Notes under the pieces: model-generated
The model's input: only the letters and a program-made list of their open reading frames with translations
What the model was told of the DNA's origin: nothing
Databases searched by the model: none
Program-made: the position numbers and the translations under genes
DNA from: Alphaproteobacteria bacterium
Lineage (GTDB): Bacteria > Pseudomonadota > Alphaproteobacteria > UBA828
DNA: 12,582 nucleotides
Direction: 5' to 3'
Assembly: GCA_030604165.1 (NCBI GenBank)
Contig: JAUVWK010000046.1
Location: 1 to 12,582, forward strand
Part shown: one piece after another, positions 1-7,106 of the stretch
Numbering within the stretch: position 1 is the first letter of the stretch
How the letters are laid out: every line of letters starts with the position of its first letter

Positions 1-2
1 AT

Positions 3-194
3 CTATCAAACGATTTACAGGCAGAAGCGGTGAACGATTTGGTGATAGCTGGAAAGATTGATCCATGCCTATCGGAGACTTATAGTTTTGATGAAATCGG
101 CCATGCCCATCAGCTTATGTACGAAAATCGCCATCCGTATGGAAACATGAGTGCGCTCGTTAATGCGACGGAGCCGGGGCAAGGTGCGTCCTAG
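3..194 (+). CDS. ccr: Crotonyl-CoA carboxylase/reductase-like protein, C-terminal end (5' part outside window)
   Basis: Only the last 63 codons are inside the window, open from base 3 to the TAG at 192-194. The peptide contains GKIDPCLSETYSFDEIG, then AHQLMYENRHPYGNM and ALVNA. I recognise this as the C-terminus of crotonyl-CoA carboxylase/reductase and close acrylyl-CoA reductase relatives, which are zinc-type MDR proteins without catalytic zinc. They reductively carboxylate or reduce 2-enoyl-CoA with NADPH in the ethylmalonyl-CoA and related acyl-CoA pathways. No catalytic residue lies in this part, so exact function cannot be set; another MDR enoyl reductase is possible. The bases are clearly less GC-rich than the next gene, suggesting a different history. 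The stop is followed immediately by an unrelated gene fragment. Confidence 0.68.
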   Translation, partial: LSNDLQAEAVNDLVIAGKIDPCLSETYSFDEIGHAHQLMYENRHPYGNMSALVNATEPGQGAS

Positions 195-195
195 G

Positions 196-306
196 TCCGG
201 AACCGGCGCACCGCTGCTCGGCGAGCACACGGACAAGCTGCTCGCCGAGGCCGGGCTTTCCACCGCCGACATCGCCGCGTTGCACGACACCGGCGTCGTC
301 GCTTGA
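196..306 (+). pseudogene. 3' remnant of a class III (CaiB/BaiF) CoA-transferase gene
   Basis: Frame 1 reads GTGAPLLGEHTDKLLAEAG, then LSTADIAALHDTGVVA and a TGA at 304-306. The APLLGEHT element, a helix, then an 'IAALxxxGVV' end is the standard C-terminus of family III CoA-transferases, which move CoA between acyl-CoA and a carboxylic acid. Frame 1 is closed by a TGA at 148-150, and bases 1-194 code for a different protein in another frame. About 370 upstream codons, including the catalytic Asp region, are therefore absent. Similarity begins within a few bases of the preceding stop at 194, which marks a sharp deletion or recombination joint. The TGA lies 7 nt before the carboxyltransferase ATG, so the fragment was probably the first gene of a two-gene operon. 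It is not expected to be functional. Confidence 0.75.
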
Positions 307-313
307 GCCGCGC

Positions 314-1867
314 ATGAGCTGGGAGAAGGAAACCGAGGAGCTCGTGCGCAAGCGGGTGCTCGCGCAGGCGCAGGGCGGCGAGGAGGGTGTCGCCCGTCAG
401 CACGCCAAGGGGTTTCTCACGGTCCGCGAACGGATCGACGCCATGCTCGACCCCGGCTCCTTTGAGGAGCTCGGCGGCGCCTCGGGTGATGCGACCCGCG
501 ATGACGAGGGGCGCTTGACCGAATTCACGCCGGCCAACTATGTGCTCGGCTTCGGCATGGCCGGCGGGCGCCGCTGCGTCATCGGCGGCGAGGATTTCAC
601 CCTCAAGGGCGGCTCACCCAACGCGGCGGGCTTACGCAAGAGCGTCTATGCGGAAGAGCTCGCCTGCAACTACCGGGTGCCTCTGGTGCGTCTGCATCAA
701 GGCGCCGGGGGCAGCGTCGCCGGGGCCGGCGGCGGCAAACCGAAGACGGTGGGCGCGCCGGTCAACTCTGCGCCGCGCTTCAAATCCGTGGCCAAGGCGA
801 TGGCAACCGTGCCTGTCGCTTCGGCGGCGCTTGGGGCGGTCGCGGGCCTTCCAGCCGCGCGCCTCGTATCTTCGCACTTTTCGGTAATGACCAAGGAATC
901 GCAGATCCTGGTCGCCGGCCCTGCGGTAGTCGAACGCGCACTCCGCCGAAGCATAACCAAGGAGGAACTCGGCGGCCCGGACGTGCATGCCAAGAACGGC
1001 GTCGTTGACAATCTGGTTGAGGATGAAGCGGCGGCTTTCGCCGAGATCCGCCGGTTCTTGAGCTACCTGCCGCCCAACGTTTGGGAGCTTCCGCCCTGTG
1101 AGCCAACCGACGACCCGGCCGACCGCCGGGAAGAAGAACTGATTTCCATCGTGCCGCGCAACCGGCGCAAGATCTACGACATGCGCAAAGTGATTGAGTT
1201 GGTGCTGGACGAGGGCTCATTCTTCGAGATCGGCCGGCTCTATGGCACCGGCACAATCACCGGCCTCGCCCGGCTCTCGGGCCAGCCCGTCGGCGTACTT
1301 GGCAACGACTGCCGGCAACTGGCCGGTTCGATGACCGCAACGGGCGCTCAAAAGACGCGCCGCTTCATCGAGTTCTGCGACACCTTCCACCTGCCAATAG
1401 TGAGCCTGATCGACGAGCCCGGCTTCATGATCGGAGTGGACGCGGAACGAGCCGGCACAATCCGCTTCGGCACCGCCGCCGTGCTCGCGGCAGCGACCTC
1501 CGTGGTGCCCTGGGCGTCGGTGATCGTGCGCAAGGCGCACGGCGTCGCCGAGGCCGCGCATTTCGGCCCGGATGGACTCGTCGTCGCCTGGCCCTCGGCC
1601 GAGATCGGTGCGATTCCGGTCGAGGGCGGCGTGGCGGCGGCCTTCGGCCGCAAGATTGCCGGGGCCGAAGATCCCGACGCCGAGCGCCAGCGTCTCGAAG
1701 AGGCCATGCTCGAACGCCAGTCCGTGGTGCCCCGCGCCGAGAGTTTCTCGATCCACGACCTCATCGACCCGCGCGATACCCGCCCCGTCCTGTGCGACTG
1801 GATCGCCCGCGTCCAGCCGCTGCTGACGCATCTGACGGGGCCGACGAGTTTTCCGGTGCGGCCGTAG
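314..1867 (+). CDS. Acyl-CoA carboxylase, beta (carboxyltransferase) subunit
   Basis: A 517-aa protein of the PccB/MccB type, near the usual 510-540 aa. Such cytoplasmic subunits transfer the carboxyl group from biotin to an acyl-CoA and work with a biotin carboxylase/BCCP subunit, which is not in this window. Two crotonase-like lobes are visible. The N lobe (about 30-260) holds ERIDAMLDPGSFEELG and the glycine-rich LHQGAGGSVAGAGGGKPK (about 127-144). The C lobe (about 275-510) holds IDEPGFMIGVDAERAGTIRFG (366-386), RKAHGVAEAAHF (406-417) and AWPSAEIGAIPVEGGV (425-440). Where PCC has GGAY, this protein has GVAE; relatives I recall have GVAG, so Glu413 is unusual. The substrate (propionyl-, methylcrotonyl- or another acyl-CoA) cannot be read from sequence. 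ATG 314 has no strong ribosome site and sits 7 nt after the CoA-transferase remnant, which suggests translational coupling in the ancestral operon. Confidence 0.9.
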   Translation: MSWEKETEELVRKRVLAQAQGGEEGVARQHAKGFLTVRERIDAMLDPGSFEELGGASGDATRDDEGRLTEFTPANYVLGFGMAGGRRCVIGGEDFTLKGGSPNAAGLRKSVYAEELACNYRVPLVRLHQGAGGSVAGAGGGKPKTVGAPVNSAPRFKSVAKAMATVPVASAALGAVAGLPAARLVSSHFSVMTKESQILVAGPAVVERALRRSITKEELGGPDVHAKNGVVDNLVEDEAAAFAEIRRFLSYLPPNVWELPPCEPTDDPADRREEELISIVPRNRRKIYDMRKVIELVLDEGSFFEIGRLYGTGTITGLARLSGQPVGVLGNDCRQLAGSMTATGAQKTRRFIEFCDTFHLPIVSLIDEPGFMIGVDAERAGTIRFGTAAVLAAATSVVPWASVIVRKAHGVAEAAHFGPDGLVVAWPSAEIGAIPVEGGVAAAFGRKIAGAEDPDAERQRLEEAMLERQSVVPRAESFSIHDLIDPRDTRPVLCDWIARVQPLLTHLTGPTSFPVRP

Positions 1868-1875
1868 GGTGGATG

Positions 1876-1907
1876 GTTCGAGATCGAACGCGAACGGCAT
1901 GAATGCC
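1876..1907. repeat. Two small inverted repeats after the carboxyltransferase stop
   Basis: GTTCGA-GA-TCGAAC (1876-1889) and GGCAT-GA-ATGCC (1896-1907) lie 9 and 29 bases after the stop at 1867. Both are perfect but have 2-base centres and no T-run, so they look more like protein-binding palindromes than intrinsic terminators. They fall in the 113-bp gap before the acyl-CoA synthetase gene and could be operators for it, or chance in GC-rich DNA. Confidence 0.3.
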
Positions 1908-1963
1908 CATAAGGCTCGCGCGATACACTATTTTCGTCATGCTCGATTGTGTCCCGAACTATT

Positions 1964-1972
1964 GGATGGAAG
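1964..1972 (+). promoter_or_regulatory. Ribosome binding site for the acyl-CoA synthetase gene
   Basis: GGATGGAAG ends 8 nt before GTG 1981. It supports the GTG start over the internal ATG at 2005, although that ATG (MFRPKSVAILGAS) also matches common N-termini of the family. Confidence 0.5.
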
Positions 1973-1980
1973 CGTAGGCG

Positions 1981-4068
1981 GTGAGTCAGAATTCATTGGA
2001 GACGATGTTCCGGCCGAAATCGGTTGCGATTTTGGGGGCCTCGACGGACGAGAATAAGATCGGCGGCCGACCGCTCCGATACCTCAAACACTATGCGTTC
2101 GATGGCCCCATCTATCCGATCAATCCGAACTATCCCGAAGTTCAGGGTCTGAAGGCCTATAAGTCGATCCTCGAGGTCGGCGGCGGGGTCGATTTGGCGT
2201 TGATTGTCCTGCCGGCCGCCGCGGTCTTGCAGGCGATCCGCGAATGCGCCGAAAAGGGCGTCAAAGCGGTGGTGATATTCAGCTCAGGGTTTGCGGAAAC
2301 CGGCGATGAAGGCCGCGAAGCTCAGCTTGAAATGCGGCGGATCGCGGAAGAAGCGGGCATGCGGATCGTCGGTCCCAACTGTATGGGGATCGCCGCTTTC
2401 GATCACAACATGATCATCACATTCGGCGTGTCGATGTTGAATTTACCGCCGGAGTTGGGGCCGGTCAGCATTGTCAGCCAAAGCGGGGCCTTTGGCAGCG
2501 TCGCCTACGCGGAAGCGCGCCAACGGCACCTGGGCGTCAGGCTTTGGGCAACGACGGGAAACGAAGCGGATGTAAACGTTGCCGACTGCCTGAACTACTA
2601 TATTGAGGATCCCGAGACCAAGGTGATCTTGATGTATTTTGAGGCGAGCCGGGATGGCGCGAAACTGATGGCCGGCCTGGACGCAGCGAAAAAGGCGCGA
2701 AAGCCGATCGTTGCGATGAAAGTCGGCAGTTCCGATGTCGGCGCCGAGGCGGCCCTGTCGCACACGGATTCGCTCGCCGGGTCCGACAGCGTAGTCGATA
2801 CCGTCCTCGAGAAATACAACGCCTACCGCGCCTACACGTTGGATGAGTTTTTTGATATCGGTTACGCCTTCACCAGCGGCCTGTTCCCGGCCGGCAACCG
2901 CCTCGGTATCGTCACGATCTCGGGCGGTGTCGGCATCCTGATGTCCGATCATGCGGTTAAACTCGGCCTCGATGTTGCCCGTCTGTCCGAGCCGGCGCAG
3001 GCAAAAGTGAAGGAAGTAATTCCGTTCGCGGGGACCCGCAATCCGGTGGACATAACCGGCCAGGCCATCAATCAGCCTGAGATTCTTGAGCATTGCCTCG
3101 ATATCATGATCGAGGAGGGTGAGCATGACGTGATCATCGTCTATTTCGCCGGCATGACTTCGATGGAGTTTTTGCGCAAGGCGGGTTTAATCCGAATTCG
3201 CGAGAAGCATCCGACGGCGGCGATCATCGTCTCGGTCACCATGGGCGAAGAGGCACGGAAGGTTTTTGACGATTTGAACTATCTCGTCATTCCGGAACCG
3301 ACGCGCGCGGTTAGGGCGGCAGCGGCCTTGATGCAAATGGGGCAAGGCTACGCAAAGGCGGAACCGCGGACGCCGCCATCGCTTCCGGCGCCCGTCGATG
3401 TGCCGGCCGAGATGCCGAACGAAGTCGAGGCAAAGCGTATTCTCGCCAAGGCCGGCGTTCCCGTGGTTGATGAACGTTTGGCGACGGCAGCGGACGAGGC
3501 CGGAATATCGGCAGCCGAAATTGGCTTTCCGGTCGCGATGAAACTCGTCTCCACCGACATTCTGCACAAATCGGAAATTGGCGGGGTGCTTCTCAACGTC
3601 GCCGATGAAGCCGCGGCGCGCGAAGGCTACGACACCCTGATCGAGCGCGCGAAGACGACTCAACCGGACGCCAAAGTCGATGGGGTCGTCGTGGCGCCGA
3701 TGATATCGGGCGGCGTCGAGACCATTCTCGGCGTCAAGGGCGACCCGGCGTTTGGGCCGGTTGTCCTGTTCGGACTCGGCGGCATATTCGTTGAATTGTT
3801 GGGCGACGTGACCCAGCGTCTGGCGCCGTTCGGCGTCGAGGAGGCGCAGGAGATGATGCGTGAGGTCAAGGGTTTCCCGCTGCTCGACGGCGCGCGCGGC
3901 GCGGAGCCGGCGGATGTCGATGCACTCGCCGAGGCTCTCTCGCGGCTATCCGTATTCGCGCATGAGAATGCGGACCGGATTGAAAGCATCGACATCAATC
4001 CGTTTCTCGTCCTGCCGAAAGGTCAGGGCGCTTTTGCAGTCGATGCTTTGATCGTTCCGAGCAAGTAA
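1981..4068 (+). CDS. Acyl-CoA synthetase (NDP-forming), fused alpha and beta domains
   Basis: A 695-aa single-chain NDP-forming acyl-CoA synthetase (acetate-CoA ligase, ADP-forming type; the family is usually about 700 aa). It reversibly makes acyl-CoA from acid, CoA and ATP through a phosphohistidine, in the cytoplasm. Domains in order: CoA-binding Rossmann domain (about 8-140: RPKSVAILGAS, YPINPNYPEVQG, GPNCMG); succinyl-CoA-ligase-like domain (about 160-300) with IVSQSGAFG and the candidate phospho-His in ALSHTDSLAGSD (His261); a second flavodoxin-like domain (about 310-460, TISGGVGILMSDHAVKLGLD); and the ATP-grasp domain (about 478-690: AKRILAKAGVPV, AMKLVSTDILHKSEIGGV, VVLFGLGGIFVELLGD, SIDINPFLV). 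There is no GNAT acetyltransferase domain, so it is not a Pat-type lysine acetyltransferase. The residue after His-Thr is Asp263, where Gly is usual. GTG start with a good ribosome site. The acid substrate is unknown. It is 113 bp after the carboxyltransferase gene on the same strand. Confidence 0.92.
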   Translation: MSQNSLETMFRPKSVAILGASTDENKIGGRPLRYLKHYAFDGPIYPINPNYPEVQGLKAYKSILEVGGGVDLALIVLPAAAVLQAIRECAEKGVKAVVIFSSGFAETGDEGREAQLEMRRIAEEAGMRIVGPNCMGIAAFDHNMIITFGVSMLNLPPELGPVSIVSQSGAFGSVAYAEARQRHLGVRLWATTGNEADVNVADCLNYYIEDPETKVILMYFEASRDGAKLMAGLDAAKKARKPIVAMKVGSSDVGAEAALSHTDSLAGSDSVVDTVLEKYNAYRAYTLDEFFDIGYAFTSGLFPAGNRLGIVTISGGVGILMSDHAVKLGLDVARLSEPAQAKVKEVIPFAGTRNPVDITGQAINQPEILEHCLDIMIEEGEHDVIIVYFAGMTSMEFLRKAGLIRIREKHPTAAIIVSVTMGEEARKVFDDLNYLVIPEPTRAVRAAAALMQMGQGYAKAEPRTPPSLPAPVDVPAEMPNEVEAKRILAKAGVPVVDERLATAADEAGISAAEIGFPVAMKLVSTDILHKSEIGGVLLNVADEAAAREGYDTLIERAKTTQPDAKVDGVVVAPMISGGVETILGVKGDPAFGPVVLFGLGGIFVELLGDVTQRLAPFGVEEAQEMMREVKGFPLLDGARGAEPADVDALAEALSRLSVFAHENADRIESIDINPFLVLPKGQGAFAVDALIVPSK

Positions 4069-4176
4069 TCGTGATGGAAAATAGGGCGCGGTTTCAGCCG
4101 TGGGGAATTTTTCGGCGCCGACTGTTCGATTTAGTCGCTCTTGCCGTCTTGCGGGCGGTCCGGCCCTAGCCAAGCC

Positions 4177-4195
4177 GGATGGCTATCTGCCATCC
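4177..4195 (+). promoter_or_regulatory. Perfect 7-bp hairpin in the leader of the molybdopterin oxidoreductase gene
   Basis: GGATGGC (4177-4183), loop TATCT, GCCATCC (4189-4195): a perfect stem ending 35 nt before ATG 4231. No T-run follows, so a rho-independent terminator is unlikely. It could be a dimeric repressor site or an RNA leader hairpin controlling the gene. The rest of the 162-bp gap from the synthetase stop (4069-4230) shows an 8-bp palindrome CGGCGCCG near 4113 and no gene. I see no molybdenum-cofactor riboswitch or ModE-like site. Confidence 0.4.
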
Positions 4196-4219
4196 TGACA
4201 CGCAAGCGAAGCCGCAGGC

Positions 4220-4225
4220 GAGGAA
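4220..4225 (+). promoter_or_regulatory. Ribosome binding site that sets the ATG 4231 start
   Basis: GAGGAA lies 5 nt before ATG 4231. It selects this start over the in-frame TTG at 4141, which would add 30 residues (many Arg) with no family match and no hydrophobic segment, so no Tat signal. Confidence 0.7.
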
Positions 4226-4230
4226 CCATA

Positions 4231-6930
4231 ATGCCAGTGAGCGACGGCGTTCAGCGTATTCCAGGCTATTGTGCGCTCTGCACCTCGTCGTGCGGCTGCA
4301 TTTCGGTGGTCAAGGAGGGCCGCCTGGTTGCGGTCGAGCCCGATCCGTCGCACCCGACCGGAAAGGCGCTCTGCGGCAAGGGCCGCGCGGCACCAGAGCT
4401 GGTGCACCACGAGGAGCGCCTGCTCTACCCGCTGCGCCTCGTGAGCCCCAAGGGCGATCCTGAGCCCCGATGGGAGCGGATCAGCTGGGACGAAGCGCTC
4501 GATAGCACGGCCGACGCGCTGAAACGGCTCGCTGCGACAGGCGGTCCGGAGAGCGTCGCCTTCGGCATCACAACCCCGTCCGGCACGGGCTTGCAGGACG
4601 CCTATCCCTGGATCGAGCGGCTGCGCCACGCCTTCGGCAGCCCCAACGCGCCGTTCGGCACCGAGATCTGCAATTTCCACCGGGACAATGTCTACGCCTA
4701 CACATTCGGCGTCGACACGCCGATGCCGGACTTCGCACAGGCCGACTGCATCATCCTGTGGGGGCACAATCCGAGCACGACCTGGCTCGCCTATGCCAGC
4801 CGGGTCGCCGAGGCGAAAGCGCGCGGCGCGAAGCTGATCGTCATCGACCCGCGGCGCGCGGGCCTCGCGGTCAAGGCAGACGCGTGGCTCCGCGTGCGGC
4901 CCGGCAGCGACGGCGCGCTCGCGCTCGGCCTGGCGAACAACTTGATCGAAGAGCAGCGCTACGACGCGGCGTTCATCCGTGACTGGACCAACGGCCCATT
5001 CCTGGTGGGTGAGGACGGCACAATGCTGCGCGCGCGCGACATCGTGGCGGACGCGGGCGAGGCGCTCCGGGTCGCCTGGGATGCCGAGGCCGCGAAGCCG
5101 GTGTTCTACGACCCCGCGTCTGGCGCCTATGACGGCGCGTCGTCGGCGTTGGCGCTGACCGGGCGCTACGAGATCGCGGGCGCGAACGGCACGACCATCA
5201 CGTGTTGGCCTGCGTTCGAGCTCTACGCAGAGTGTTGCCGCGTCTTCACGCCCGAGCGCGTCGAGGAGATCACCTGGGTTCCGGCGGACCAGCTGCGAGC
5301 CGCCGCCCGCCTGATCGCCGAAGCCGGCGCAGTCGCCTGCTACAGCTGGTCCGGCGTTGGCCAGCACAGTAATGCAAGCCAGACCTCGCGCGCGATCGCG
5401 CTGCTCTACGCGCTCACCGGCAGCTTCGACGCGCCGGGTGGCAACGTCCTGTTTGATACCATCCCGGTGGCGGACATCGCGGGCGCCGAGCTGCTCGCGC
5501 CCGAGCAGATGACGAAGGCGGTCGGGGGTGCGGATCGCCCCTTGGGCCCGGAGCTCAACGGCTGGATTACCACCGACGATCTCTACCGAGCGATCCTCGA
5601 GGGCACGCCCTATCCGATCAAGGGCATGGTGAGCTTCGGCACCAACATCCTGGTCAGCCGCGCGGATACGGCGCGCGGCCTCGCGGCGCTGAAGGCGCTC
5701 GACTTCGCGGTGCATATCGACATGTTCATGACGCCGTCGGCGGCGCTCGCCGACATCGTGTTGCCGGTCAATACGCCCTGGGAGCGCGAGGGCCTCCGCA
5801 CCAACTTCAAGGTCGGCGCGGATGCAACGTCTCTCGCTCAGCTCCGCCCGCCGGCCATCGAATCGCGCGGCGAATCGAAGAGCGACATCTGGATCGTGTT
5901 CGAGCTTGCCAAGCGCCTGGGCCTCGCCGAGCAGTTCTGGGACGGAGACATCGACGCGTCTTACCGCACATTGCTGGCGCCTTCGGGCCTCAGTCTCGAA
6001 GAGCTGCGGCAGAAGCCGAGCGGCGTCCACGTGCCGCTCAAGACGCGCTACCGGAAATATGCCGGCAATGGCGGCGCCGCGCCGGGCTTCGCGACCCCCT
6101 CGCGCAAGGTCGAGATCTTTTCGGAGAGGCTCCAGGCCGCAGGCCAAGCGCCGTTGCCCGACTGTGCCGAGCCCGCCGTCGGTCCCGTCAGCCGGCCCGA
6201 TCTCGCCGCGGACTTCCCGCTGGTGCTCACCTCGGCGAAATCGCTGCATTACTGCCACAGCCAGCATCGCGGGCTGCCCAGCTTGCGCAAGCGCGAGCCC
6301 GACCCATTGATCGAGATGCACCCCGCTGCCGCGGCGGCACGCCGGATCGCGGATGGCGACTGGATCCGCCTCGCGACGCCCGACGGCGCGATCCGCGCCC
6401 GCGTCAAGCTGTGCGATACGCTCGACCCGCGCGTCGTGAGCACCACCTACGGCTGGTGGCAGGCCTGCACTGCATTGGGTTTGCCGGGCTACGACGCGAC
6501 CGGTCCGGACGGCGCCAATATCAACGGCGCGATCGGCAACCGGGCGACCGACCCGATCTCGGGCTCGGTGCCTCACAAATCCTACCTGTGCCAGATCATG
6601 CGTCTTGCCGAGGCGCGCAAACCGGCGACCGAAGAGAGGCCGGCCGCCAAGGAAAGGTCGGCGCTGAAGGCGAAGTCGCAGGTTGCCGAAAAGCGAAAGG
6701 CGGGGGCCGCGACGAAGCCCACAGCGCCCAAAACCGCGCGAAAAGCGAAGGTGGCAGCCGGAGTGACGGTCAAGGCCGGCGGGGCCAGCAAGGCCAGGGC
6801 CGCGGCGAAGAGCGGCCGAGCAGAGAAAAACGAGAAGCCCAGCGCGAAAACCAAGCGCCCAGTAAAGTCGCCGGCAAGGTCGGGAACACCCAAGCCAAGC
6901 CCGCAGCGTTCGACAAGGGCGCAACGTTAG
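4231..6930 (+). CDS. Molybdopterin oxidoreductase (DMSO reductase family) with Lys/Ala-rich C-terminal tail
   Basis: An 899-aa catalytic subunit binding bis-MGD. The N-terminal 4Fe-4S motif is C14-x2-C17-x3-C21-x26-C48 (YCALCTSSCGC, then GKALCGKGR). Next come WERISWDEAL (81-90), GSPNAPFGTEICNFHRD (136-152, with Cys147 the likely Mo ligand), WGHNPSTTW (177-185) and VIDPRRAGLAVKAD (204-217). The C-terminal dinucleotide-binding domain (about 655-795) has LTSAKSLHYCHSQHRG, GNRATDPISGSVPHKSYLC and nearby residues. Cys147 is followed by Asn, not the His of formate dehydrogenases, so formate oxidation is not the first guess. There is no Tat signal, and no gene for an iron-sulfur, NAD-binding or membrane partner is nearby. 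It may use a soluble carrier, or do a non-redox or intramolecular reaction as acetylene hydratase and transhydroxylases do. Residues 796-899 are a low-complexity basic tail (19 Lys, 12 Arg, 6 Glu) like histone H1 or AlgP-type tails, not a normal part of this family. Substrate unknown. Confidence 0.9.
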   Translation: MPVSDGVQRIPGYCALCTSSCGCISVVKEGRLVAVEPDPSHPTGKALCGKGRAAPELVHHEERLLYPLRLVSPKGDPEPRWERISWDEALDSTADALKRLAATGGPESVAFGITTPSGTGLQDAYPWIERLRHAFGSPNAPFGTEICNFHRDNVYAYTFGVDTPMPDFAQADCIILWGHNPSTTWLAYASRVAEAKARGAKLIVIDPRRAGLAVKADAWLRVRPGSDGALALGLANNLIEEQRYDAAFIRDWTNGPFLVGEDGTMLRARDIVADAGEALRVAWDAEAAKPVFYDPASGAYDGASSALALTGRYEIAGANGTTITCWPAFELYAECCRVFTPERVEEITWVPADQLRAAARLIAEAGAVACYSWSGVGQHSNASQTSRAIALLYALTGSFDAPGGNVLFDTIPVADIAGAELLAPEQMTKAVGGADRPLGPELNGWITTDDLYRAILEGTPYPIKGMVSFGTNILVSRADTARGLAALKALDFAVHIDMFMTPSAALADIVLPVNTPWEREGLRTNFKVGADATSLAQLRPPAIESRGESKSDIWIVFELAKRLGLAEQFWDGDIDASYRTLLAPSGLSLEELRQKPSGVHVPLKTRYRKYAGNGGAAPGFATPSRKVEIFSERLQAAGQAPLPDCAEPAVGPVSRPDLAADFPLVLTSAKSLHYCHSQHRGLPSLRKREPDPLIEMHPAAAAARRIADGDWIRLATPDGAIRARVKLCDTLDPRVVSTTYGWWQACTALGLPGYDATGPDGANINGAIGNRATDPISGSVPHKSYLCQIMRLAEARKPATEERPAAKERSALKAKSQVAEKRKAGAATKPTAPKTARKAKVAAGVTVKAGGASKARAAAKSGRAEKNEKPSAKTKRPVKSPARSGTPKPSPQRSTRAQR

Positions 6931-7049
6931 AGAGGAACCTCGGGGTCAAGGATAGCCGAAAGGACCGGCGGCAGCTCGAGCGACGCGATTTCGCCGGTTG
7001 GGAGCGGCACCCACGTGTGCTCGCGAGCAGGCGCTGCGATCAACGACAC
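6927..7049 (-). CDS. Possible small gene, 40 aa, unknown function
   Basis: On the minus strand, GTG at 7049-7047 opens a 40-codon frame ending with TAA at 6929-6927. The peptide begins VSLIAAPAREHTWVPLPTGE and ends PPVLSAILDPEVPL. GGGGAG (complement of 7058-7063) lies 8 nt before the GTG, a good ribosome site, and a TAG sits directly upstream in frame. Third positions are mostly G or C. It converges with the Mo enzyme gene and overlaps its stop by three bases, and it fills most of the 176-bp gap before the next gene. I do not recognise the protein. It could be a genuine small gene, the end of a decayed gene, or chance in GC-rich DNA. Confidence 0.3.
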   Translation of the reverse strand: MSLIAAPAREHTWVPLPTGEIASLELPPVLSAILDPEVPL

Positions 7050-7106
7050 CTACAACACTCCCCGCCATCTCGTAAGCGCCATCGAAACGGAGCAGTGAGT
7101 ATTCCG

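Noticed and set aside
4141..4230. Upstream TTG start for the Mo enzyme with an Arg-rich leader, possible Tat signal
   Set aside because: There is no hydrophobic segment after the arginines and a good ribosome site serves ATG 4231.
4183..6924. Very long minus-strand open frame opposite the Mo enzyme gene
   Set aside because: It mirrors a GC-rich gene, its product is Arg/Gly/Ala-rich with no recognisable motif, and the plus-strand frame has clear family motifs throughout.
6411..7106. Plus-strand open frame running into the phosphotriesterase gene, as an N-terminal extension
   Set aside because: It overlaps the Mo enzyme gene in another frame and reads as low-complexity basic sequence; the family fold starts near codon 30 after ATG 7107.
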